Source of the DNA: Ostrinia nubilalis
Taxonomy: Eukaryota > Arthropoda > Insecta > Lepidoptera > Crambidae
Direction of reading: 5' to 3'
Assembly: GCF_963855985.1 (NCBI RefSeq)
Contig: NC_087106.1
Span: 6,555,001 to 6,619,000, forward strand
Length of the DNA: 64,000 nucleotides
Positions 1-10,000 of this stretch are shown piece after piece; positions within the stretch are counted from its first letter, which is position 1, and the number at the start of each line of letters is the position of its first letter. The notes beneath the pieces were generated by a model. It did not search any database, had not been told where the DNA came from, and saw nothing but the letters and a program-made list of their open reading frames with translations. The position numbers were made by a program, and so were the translations under genes.

Positions 1-485
1 GCATAGAGATAAAATATTTCCATACAAGTTTATACAGTCGTCCTCCAAAACAAAACGATTTTTTTCAATTTTGAACTTTATGCTATGGACACAAAAGCGG
101 GGTTTGTTAGTTAATAGGTTGATCTACACTGACTGTACCATACTACTGAAACTTACAGAACCTTAATACAAATAACAAAACATTTTGTAAATAAAATATT
201 TTCTGATATGTGCCTAACCCACTTACATACAATATTGAATATCGCTCGGAATAGCCAAGACTACTTTTCTAAAAACTAGGATAGTAAGCTAGTTAAACAA
301 CAAGCCTATACTTATTTAAGATCCTGGATTTATAGTAATAAAGCAGTTCCAATGGGGAATGAGAGATGTGATTACCTACCTCCCCTTAAGTAATAATTCC
401 CATTTTAATCAATATCTTGATTTGAGACCTTTTAAGCTTAATAACTATATTCTTATTTACTAAAGCCTGGTCCGTGAGCACGTAG

Positions 486-653
486 AATTTTGTCCAATGA
501 CCCCAAGCTACCCATCCTTATCGCTCGCGTATAATTATGTTGCTGTCGCGCTCGCACACTCACTGCGGGCGCCCGTCGCACAGTCGCGACAGCAATATAT
601 GTAATTACGCGCGAGCGATAAGGATGGGTAGCTTGGGGTCATTGGACAAAATT
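486..653. mobile_element. MITE with 44-bp perfect terminal inverted repeats
   Basis: Arms 486-529 and 610-653 are exact reverse complements (starting AATTTTGTCCAATGACCCCA) around an 80-bp GC-richer core. There is no coding capacity. Confidence 0.85.
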
Positions 654-690
654 TAGCCTATGACTGGCTACAGGCCTACCGCAAACTTAA

Positions 691-833
691 TCAGTGCCAC
701 AAGTACGGGAGCGGCACGGAAGGGTGTTTTTGTGACGTCAAATGTCAGCGGAGACTGCAGATGTGCTTCCAGTCTTGTTTACTGTGTTATGTCATATATC
801 GCTCCAGTACCGCCCCCATACCTCGGGCACTGA
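691..833. mobile_element. MITE family 1, copy 1
   Basis: The ends TCAGTGCC/GGCACTGA are inverted. Internal words GGGAGCGGCACGG and GTGACGTCAAATGTCAG recur in copies at 1831, 38085 and 61963. Confidence 0.65.
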
Positions 834-893
834 ATATGACTATGACTATACACTAGACCTGTAGTTATGTTAACTCAATAACTACTGGGTATA

Positions 894-1086
894 AGGCGAT
901 TATCACACTGCACCGCGCTCCGCCGCGGTCCGCGTGGCGACATATAACGAATCCCGCGCGCAAACGCGTTGTAGTGTGTTGTGCCGCGCGTGTTTTCTAT
1001 AGAAACTGAGGAACTTGCATATAATTATTATTAAATCAGTCGTCCCACGTACCGCGGCGGAGCGCGGTGCAGTGTGATAATCGCCT
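894..1086. mobile_element. MITE with 36-bp perfect inverted termini
   Basis: Arms 894-929 and 1051-1086 (AGGCGATTATCACACTGCAC...) are exact reverse complements. The core contains further GC-rich palindromic pieces. Confidence 0.85.
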
Positions 1087-1830
1087 AACGCAAAAAAGTA
1101 GGTCATAGGTCTGCTAAGAAAATATAAGCCTAGGAATATTTTAAATTTTTTTATGTTGGTGCATTTTTTGGTTGTTTTAAAATACTTATTTTACGTTTAA
1201 TAAAAATAATAAAGATATCACCTAGGCCAGTAAAGGAGTTCTTTCGTCGCTTCCATTGCGGCGCGCGGCTGAACCGAGAGATGAGACGAAGTTTCTGAAA
1301 AAATAAAAACAACAGATTAAGAAAGAACAAAATATTGTTTCGTAGGTAGATATTAAGGTAATAAAAATGCCACATGGAATTAAGCTCGCCTGTTGTACTA
1401 CTATTTGTTGTGTGCAATAAAGATTTTAAATAAATCAACAAATGAAAATAACAAATGAAATAAAACTCGAGTCAATAGGTTTCACACACGTCTTCATACC
1501 TACTGCACACAATACACACAAACGCATGCAGACTCAAACTCAAAATATCTCTGGATACACTTGTATTAAATTGTAGTTTAGTCATTATTAGTATTAAATT
1601 AAACGTTGGACTGCTTAACTTGACTTGTAGACGCTTATGTCTGTCGCTGTACTGGTTACATAGCACCACTGGGTGCCCACGACACAGGTTATTCCTAGTG
1701 TGGGACCCGCAGACAAAGCAATATAATGTTTACCGATTTCATTGTTACCAATTGTATTTGAAGGTGTATGCGTAAACGGTGTGTTTTCATAAATAAAATA
1801 TTTGTATTTGTATTTGTATGCTTAACTCAG

Positions 1831-1970
1831 TCAGTACCTGAGGTATGGGGGCGGCACGGGGATAACTTGACATAATAATAAATGACGTGACAGAGCATAA
1901 AAATCTGAAGCATCAGTTTGACGTCTAAAAAACACCCTCACGTGTCGCTTCCATAATCTCAGGCACATTG
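1831..1970. mobile_element. MITE family 1, copy 2
   Basis: It shares TGAGGTATGGGGGCGGCACGG and the internal GACGTGACAGAGCATA with the copies at 38085 and 61963. Just before it (about 1795-1820), a (TATTTG)n tract looks like an old retroposon tail. Confidence 0.65.
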
Positions 1971-2015
1971 GTGAAATTAGGTAAAAAAAACATTATGAAG
2001 TAAGTTATATTGAGA

Positions 2016-2284
2016 AACTAGCTTTTGCCCGCGGCTTCACCCGCGTGAAATTTAATTTGTCACAGATCGTCATAAATTATAGCCTATATGTTATTCTGGG
2101 TTATAAACAATAGTACTGTAAAGTTTTATCAAAATGAGTTCAGTAGTTTTTTTTTAATTTTTTTATGCATAACAAGGCAGGTATTTGACCACAATCGCAC
2201 TTGATGTTAAGTGTTAGGTTTTTGCATGAAATAGTAACAAACATCCAGACATCCAAACTTTCGCATTTATAATATTAGTAGGAT
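2016..2284 (+). mobile_element. Lepidopteran SINE/LINE-tail repeat
   Basis: It starts ACTAGCTTTTGCCCGCGGCT and ends AATATTAGTAGGAT, the hallmark ends of a very common moth and butterfly retroposon. The middle TTCAGTAGTTTTT region is also present. Confidence 0.7.
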
Positions 2285-2470
2285 ATAAACAACTAGATTT
2301 GCTAAAACCTTGGAATGTTTACGCTTGACGGACTATTTATTACTCGTTTCTAATAAGAAAGCAATTGTTTTGAACGCATTATGAAATACACTACACGACT
2401 TTTACTAGCAGTCGCACAAAATACTAAAAATAATTAACATTTTTTAAATTCAATTTATTTTCATTTTTTT

Positions 2471-2580
2471 TTATTCCTGTTGTCCCCACCATTCGAGAAA
2501 ACGGGAATTTTATTAAATACTTTTTTTTATTTCCGTTGTCCCACTTCTGCCGGCCGGTAGGGACAACACAACGGGAATAA
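2471..2580. repeat. Imperfect inverted repeat
   Basis: TTATTCCTGTTGTCCC at the left faces GGGACAACACAACGGGAATAA at the right, with an internal TTTCCGTTGTCCCA copy. It is probably a decayed MITE. Confidence 0.5.
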
Positions 2581-3019
2581 AAAACAACTAAAAAAAATTA
2601 AATTCCCACAAGTGCACGCAAATCTGGTGGGGACGGGGTAAAAACCATTTTCATCATCATAAACAGGTTCGATGACTTACTTTATGATAAGAAGAAGTTA
2701 CGGTTAAAGTCATTCCTAGCCCATTTTATTTATAGTATGATAAGCACTAGATAAATTCAATAATAATACAATAAGTAAGCATATTTGTGCAGCTATTTAA
2801 CTTCGTGTGTGGGCATTAAAGTCATTTAATTTAATTTCACATTCCACCACGTTTTAATATTAGTAGGTAGTTTTGGAACATAACCCCTGATACCTATATA
2901 GTATCCATATCCAAACAACATTGTTTGTTACTGGGACCAATAACATACCTTGAGATCACCTTGCGTAAATATTTTTGAACGAAAGGGGAATCCCTTATTG
3001 CCCTTTCGTTCAAGAGTCA

Positions 3020-3213
3020 AAATAGAGGCGAGGGGGTTCACGGTTGTTGTAATGCAAAACCGGCATTCGGTGATACCTAGCCCTACCCATAACAGGTAGG
3101 TACCCCCGTAAGTATAGGAAAATATACTTACCTGGTAGAGTCTGGTACCTACGGCACCATAGATTGAGAACTCTGGTCGCCCTGGACGTACACTCCTGGA
3201 TGGAGGGGTAAAG
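3020..3213 (-). pseudogene. Decayed partial copy of TM7SF3 exon 8
   Basis: On the minus strand, 3213-3131 reads TPPSRSVRPGRPE...YGAVGTRL, clearly related to PPPRSVRQERPE...YGAVPATI of exon 8, followed by a strong donor CAG|GTAAGT. Just downstream, 3110-3020 carries a degraded copy of the helix part (LLWVGLG versus ALWIGLA), with frame drift. The piece order (tail, then helix) is what a decayed tandem duplication would leave. It might still serve as an alternative exon, but its phase differs from exon 8. Confidence 0.55.
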
Positions 3214-3325
3214 AGGGAATTCGCCAACTCTTTTATAATGTGAACAACTAAATCTTCGCTGACTGCTGCTGTCTTTCCCGAACACTATAATCAGGGTCTC
3301 TTCAAGGCGTGAGTGAAACAGGACA

Positions 3326-3600
3326 GGTATGTATTTTTTTTATCCACAACGAGGAAGCTCTTGGCATGTATCTCACCTGATGGTAAGTGACGATCAGGCC
3401 GAAGGTGAAAGCGAGCTTCACCCGGAATCCTCAACCACGGAGGAACTGGCTATCTTACCTCTAACTGCCGGAACACAACAATGCTGTTAACATTGTTGTT
3501 ATGGCGACAGACTTAGGTAATATGGTGGTAGCTAGCCAGGCGGACTATGTATGTACTACCCTAGACTGCATCTTACTTACCATCAGGTTCGATTGCGGTC
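3326..3600 (-). mobile_element. Lepidopteran LINE-like repeat fragment
   Basis: It contains the widespread block CTCACCTGATGGTAAGTGA...CCGGAATCCTCAACCACGG...GCCGGAACACAACAATGCTG. It has no intact frame and lies between TM7SF3 exon 8 and its decayed copy. Strand is assigned by the usual coding sense of this repeat and is uncertain. Confidence 0.55.
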
Positions 3601-3660
3601 TTGTTTTGCATAAAAAAAATATCCACCACAAAGCAAACTTTCAATTCAAAGATACATAGG

Positions 3661-3777
3661 TACAGACAGTCAACGTCAAAAAGTTCGCAACACTTCCGTG
3701 TTACGATTGGACTAAGGTTGTGTTGTCGACTTTTTGGCCACTTTGGGTGTCAAGAACTATTTGACGCTAACTGTACC
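3661..3777. mobile_element. MITE family 2, copy 1
   Basis: The left end ACAGTCAACGTCAAAAAGTT mirrors the right end AACTATTTGACGCTAACTGT, with CGAACTTTTTGGC-like internal words. A second copy lies at 60762. Confidence 0.65.
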
Positions 3778-3782
3778 TGGTG

Positions 3783-3884
3783 AAGGTCACGGTAAGTACC
3801 TGGATGCGGGCAGCGCAGGATCAGGCTTCGTGGAAATCCTTGGGGGAGGCTTTTGTTCAGCAGTGGACGTCATTTGGCTGAATC
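3783..3884 (+). mobile_element. RTE-like LINE 3'-end fragment
   Basis: It encodes the terminal residues of the recurrent LINE protein (GSA-rich, [13 protein letters not shown] pattern) and ends GGCTGAA. It sits between TM7SF3 exon 8 and the decayed exon copy. Confidence 0.7.
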
Positions 3885-3897
3885 TAACGATAAGTAC

Positions 3898-4057
3898 CTG
3901 ATAGTGGCTGGCACGGCGCCATAGCCCGAGGGTTCTGGTCTCTCTTGACGGACACTCCTGGGCGGAGGGGGGAAGGGGGGGCGTCCGCGGTTTTGGTGCG
4001 CTTGGAACAGGAACCCACTGACCGCTAGCCCTATCCATAACGCCACCACAATGCCGT
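3898..4057 (-). CDS. TM7SF3: TM7SF3 exon 8: TM helix 7 and start of cytoplasmic tail
   Basis: Acceptor CTGTTTTCAG|AC, phase 1 in. It encodes the last helix (IVVALWIGLAVSGFLF), then QNRGRPPFPPPPRSV, matching vertebrate LAVSG and RGRPFFPPHP. The proposed donor CAG|GTACTT (phase 2) leaves about 30-40 residues for an exon further left that I could not identify. Confidence 0.82.
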
Positions 4058-7000
4058 CTGAAAACAGACGATTATTAAGCAAACACTTTCGTGGCTTACT
4101 GCTTTTGCTGGTCTTTGACACTTGGTGAAAAGTCGAAGGATTTAGAAGGAAAAAAAGAAGGAAGGATGATTGTCACTGTACGAGCCATTGTATCGATTGA
4201 TATGTCGGACACTTGTAGTGGTACACACGGAAAACATAGTCCACACCATGGCAAACGACGAGGAATGCCTGATGATGTTGATGACAGCCTAGAGTAGACA
4301 GGAGCTTAAGCAATTCAATAAACAGGGACATTCAGGTATTTTTCTTTCGTTACTATAAAATAATTCCGTGTCAGATTCTATGAGCAGATTAAGAAGTCGG
4401 GCATAGACTAATCCAATTGAAAATACCATCATATTATTATAATAGTTCACTGCTGGACCTCTAATATGTATGTAATAGGCCTCTTCCAAATCCAATAAAC
4501 ACCATTTTATCCTGTCTTAGGCTCAGCTAGATACTAGCTACTGCTAAGGACTTTTCAAAAGACGTTACTCCACCATGCTAGACTATTCTTGATGAGTCAC
4601 AAAAGTGAAAGAATCACAAAGATTAATTGAGATTATTCGGAAAACATTACATTCAGTCACTTACCTCTCCATTGAAATGGTGTATTGAGCATAGCAAGAT
4701 TAAACTTAGGCACCGTAGCTCTTCTGATAGTGTTGATGATGATATACTTGATGTTGGACCCTAAGTAGAAGTCGATAGGGTATACTATAGCGTACGCGCC
4801 GAGTATTGCACAGCAAACGAAATTGGACACGAATGCTAGTGAGACCAGGATCAGTGATGCCACAGACATAATTATGATAAATAGGACCCAAAAGTTGGAG
4901 TCGTCTTGCAGTACTGGCAGATAACCTGGACCTGGAAAAATTAAACACAAGGGTCTTTTAAATCAAGTACGTAAGTCACCATTCATCATCATCTCAGCCA
5001 TAGGACGTCCACTGCTGAACATAGGACTCCCCCAATGATTTCCACAATGGCCTGTTGGTAGCGACTACAGTTGCCGCGAATACTACACGCTATTATTCGG
5101 TATTCGGCATTACTCGACATTTTTTTGATATTCGTCGAATACCGAATAATAGCTAGTATTATTCGGCATACGGCGAATAGTCGTCTAAAATAAACTTTTA
5201 GTGAACAAAAAAACTAATGAGTTAAAATAATCATATTTTTATTATTTCCCTAATAAAACAATGTACCTGTGCCTATCATATTCATGAAATTAAATTAGTT
5301 AGGCTTTTTAATTAATATTTTAAATCCAACAGAGGCAGATTGTGGTGCAAAAAAACATTTTTTTCTGCACATTCGGGAGCAAGTCGGTTTCGTTTTTCCT
5401 CGTAAATAAACCTGCCTCGGAAAATAGTCTTTCTGAATAAACAGAGCTTGCTGGTGTGATTAAGTATCGTTTAGCAAGCTTACTTAATATATTATAGGAA
5501 ATCTATTCTTATTGGTACTCAAAGTCCACCATTCATATGGGTTTATTTTTCTGTCAGCCTTTGCTAATGCGATGTAGTGGGCGATTTCTTCAGCAGTGGC
5601 ATTCTTGGGGTGCTCTTTAGTAGGTTGCTCTATATGTAGATGATTCTTCAAAACATGCCCAAAATTTACTACATACTATGTAGGTATGTATGTCATGTAC
5701 AATTGTACAGTAACATGAAACAAATTTCTTTAACTTTATTGTTTTCTTTTCTCACAACCTTAGAAGAAATAAGAAATAATTTTAATGTTTTTATGTCGAA
5801 TAGTAATGTCGAGTTATTCGACTATTCGCCAAAGTGAATAACGATTAATCGGTATTCGACTATTCGCTATAACCACTATTCGCGGCAACTCTAGTAGCGA
5901 CCTGTATCCAGCGTCTTCCTGCTACCTTTATGCTGACGGGGCAGCAAGGTTCTGGAGTGGAGGCCACGTACCGAAAAGCTCAGCGTAGGGCGTCCACCCA
6001 CAAAGTGGATCGACTACCTCATGACGTAAGTAGGTATTTGAAAGAAACCTTTAACAGCTACAATTATTTTACGAGAGCTCAAGGCATGTCTTACCAATTT
6101 ACTGACGAACTGACGCTGAAGTGCTGAAGGTACAAGAAATGTGGAAATAACGAAATCTGAATGGTTAATCAAAACGCTCCGCTTTGGTGGAAACCGGCCT
6201 TTTACCATAGTGTAGGTATCTTTCAGAGACTGATGAATACCCTTGAAGCAGTCAACTTTGCAGGCCAACCAAAGGATTGACAAAATTGTACTCTCTATTC
6301 ATACATTCAAGTCATGAAATCCCACTAACCCGGAATCTGGCTGTAGACGATGGCTGACAACAGAAAGCCCAGGTTAAGGGCGGGCAAGGACACGGCGATC
6401 ACCGGAATACCGTAGTACCACCAGAATGTCAACCAGAAAGCACCAAAGAATATTCCAGAGATAATTGACGCCATAAGTAAAGCTGGAAAAAAAGTATATC
6501 AAGAATAGAAAGACAATTACCATAATGAAGTAGGTAGAGGAGATTGAGGAGAATTGTAACAGAGGTGAGTTGTCACAAAGCCGATTTCTCTGCGCTTATG
6601 ATTATGACAGTTAGTGAACTGCCAATTTCACGCAAACTTGTGTGAAAACTCAAACGGGACAAACTTTAATTTCACTAGTTGGGTTTTTATTAGCGTACAA
6701 GCTGTAGAACCTGACTACACAGGAGTTGCAGCGGTGGGATAGAGAGGTGCGAATAGTCCGTAAAAAACGATGGAATGTCGAAAGAGCAACGAATTCGCGA
6801 ATTTGCTTGATAAACTGTCTTATAATTCAGAGAAATTGACTTGACTCTCCTCGGTCTCCCCTACAAATGACGATCAACTTTTTCATATAAGCTCACCAAA
6901 TGTATCCAATGTGACTTGCGAAGATATAACTATGTAAGTGAGCACGAATCCGCCCAACATCCCCATTAGGAACATCTCAGTCTTGAAGAAACGATGGCCG

Positions 7001-10000
7001 AAATAGCACACGAAAATGCCCACGAATAGCAACATGGCGCATATAAATCTTGATAGAACATCATCTGCAAACAATGTAGGTATGTCATTCAATATCCAAA
7101 TATCAAAATCTTGCCGTGAAGGACTTGCCACACTGGATGCGATCTTCGGTCAAAGTAATCATACATTATGCGGGCTGCATTCAGTTTGACCTGACCGCAG
7201 ACCGCATACAGTGCGACAACTCCTTAAGTCTATCCCAGTTTTATGATAAGATACCTTCAGCTCACGCCGCGCCTAGGAAGTCTTTACTAAAAAATCTCAA
7301 CGGACTGTACTTAAATTTTGCAGCACATCAAATCTTAGTTGCAAAGTAGCTCCTGTTACAACGACATAAGGTCTCTCGTTTCCATTGGGATACTCTGGTC
7401 TGGACATATGTCCAAGCCCGGCTCGACAGTGCCACAAAAAGAAGTTAAACACTAGGTAGGATAAGGCACTCCGTGATTAAAGGCCCAGGGCACCCAGCGA
7501 GTCAAAGACTCAGTTTTCATCAAAGAGAAGAGAAGTTGTTGAGTTTGAATAACTAATCAGATTTCGTTATTTCTACAAATCACCTCTCCACTCAGTTTCG
7601 ATTCAGCAAATTGGTTCAAATAAATCTCCGTATCTCTCCGCTTTGGTGACAACTAAGCTTAACAGCGCTACATGGCCGTCTTTAACTCAGTGGGTACCCT
7701 GGACCTTTAACCTCGGGGTCCCTTTTCCTCATAAGGGTTTTAATGTTAATACAAACCGATGAGCTCACAGCCATCGTCGACCGGCTGGCAGCCGTAAGTG
7801 GCGGTAGGCACGTAAACTGAGTAGTAATTGGGGTTGTCGGAGTTTTGGGCCACCGCCACATACACCGCGCCGGTTCCAGGGTACAAACTCAACATGCGAC
7901 GCATGCGCCACGCTATTGAGCTTAGCGGTATCTAAAAGCAGTTTTTTTTTATTTATTTTTTATTAATACAATACATAAGGTACACTGGTGTTACATGCTG
8001 GCCCCAACGTTGGTCCCAGCGGCACTCGCCCAACGTGTGGTTCTGGAAATAGCTTTCCCAACGCTGGTGCCAGTATTATTTTTTTTAGATCCACACGTTG
8101 GTGGGTTCAACATTGGGGCCAGTGTGAAGCCGGCCTTTTCCTTTTTTGAAGTCGGTTAAAAAACAGTGGTGTGTCTTTGTGTACAGTCGAACGCAAATTA
8201 GACTAGAAATCAAATGGACCATTTTAAAAGTTCCTAAACTACACTCAACATCAAATAAAACGCACCTTCCGCGACGCGAACTTTAAAGATTTTCTTCTGA
8301 CACAATGAGGATCAGTACTGTTGTAGAAAATTCAATAAAACTAGTATGTACGTTAATCTTTAAGACATAAGAAAGATATATCTTTTTGAATTATCCAAAT
8401 CGGACCATTACTTACGAAGATATTAAGTAATAAACATAGGCCGTTTTTGCCGCTAAAAGTCAACGTACGCAGGGCCGCGTGACGTCATTATATCCGAATC
8501 GAGCGCAGCCGGCGTACTATTGGGATGGAAAATATTTTTTTCCAGCTAAACTATCAGTTTTAGAAAAAAACTTTTAATAACATTTATTCATCAAAATAAA
8601 GTAACCTATCGACCAGTAATTTTTAAAAATAAAAATTGTGAAAAATAAGTATCGCGATGTCCAAAAACCACATTTTCATTGGATTCGATGCAATGAGGAG
8701 ACGCGGTTGGGGTGAGTGTAACTTAATGATTGTTTGTATTGAACATAATAATACATTTAATATGATGCTAATACCCAGTTTCTGGCCTGGGGGGGGGGGG
8801 GTCAAGTCATACCCAGTTTCTGGCCTGGGGGGAGGGGGTATGTAATACCCAGCTTCTGGCCGAGGGGGAGTCATACCCAGCTTATGCTTATGGGCTGGGG
8901 GGAGGGGCTAGCCTTACCCAGCTTCTGGCCTGGGGGGGGGGGTCAAGTCAAACCCAGTTTCTGGCATTTCTGGCATGGGGGGGGGGGGGTGTCATACCCA
9001 GCTTCTGGCCGAAGGGGAGTCATCTAGCTTATGCTTATGGCCTGGGGGGAGGAGGAGGGGTCAAGTCATACCTAGTTTCGGGCCTGGGGGGTGGGGTGGG
9101 GGGGGGGTTAAATCATACCCAACTTCTGGCCGAGGGGGAAGTCATGCCCAGCTTATGACCTGGGGAGAGGAGGGGGGCGGGGGAGTCATACCCAGCATCT
9201 AGGCTAAGATTAACCTCCTGGGGCCTGGCGTCATATATTTATTACATAAAACAAAAAAATATAAATCAACGCTATCTGTTGAAATTTACCAGAACTTTTA
9301 CGTTAGTTAGTTAGATGGTGCATCTGTCCATCATTCTTAGCTGTGATTGGCTAGTGAAGTGACATTTATATATTTTTATCTTTAATTGAACCAGCGACGG
9401 CGCCGCGACCGGGAACAAGTGGTTAGTAATAATGAAATTTTTACTAAAATATAAACGATTTCTATAAGCCTTTCTTATTATTCGTTTTGGGATTTGAACT
9501 GATTTATTATCTGAGTATCACTGATTGTGGAAATACGTATGAAAACTACGAAAACCATGGTGAAATCTGAATGTCATACAGGTATTACATGAGGTCCCAA
9601 TTACTAGTGTAAACTGACAGAGCCCAGTGTAATACCTGTATGACATTATACATTTTCTATTAAATAGCATACAATCTGATATAATTTTCTTATTTGTTTA
9701 GGTAGATATATGCGAATATAACATATTAGAACACTCAAAAATCGATTTTACTGGTAAAGTCGGCCCAGAAGTATTATCAACACCTCAAGTCACTTTGATT
9801 TTTTTTTATGAAATTAAAATAATTTCATAAGGCACTTAATCAAATTGTTTTTTAATTTTTTTTATTGCTATTGACCTTATCTACATCATTTAATGTTAAT
9901 TACACATAGGTGTGATGCATTTTTTTATCACGAGGATTTTTTAATTTGAGTCATCCAAATGAAATGCAATAAAATTTTGAAATATTACTATTTAAAAAAA

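Noticed and set aside
8657..9202. Frames through the G-rich array
   Set aside because: Poly-Gly/Pro artefacts of a tandem repeat.
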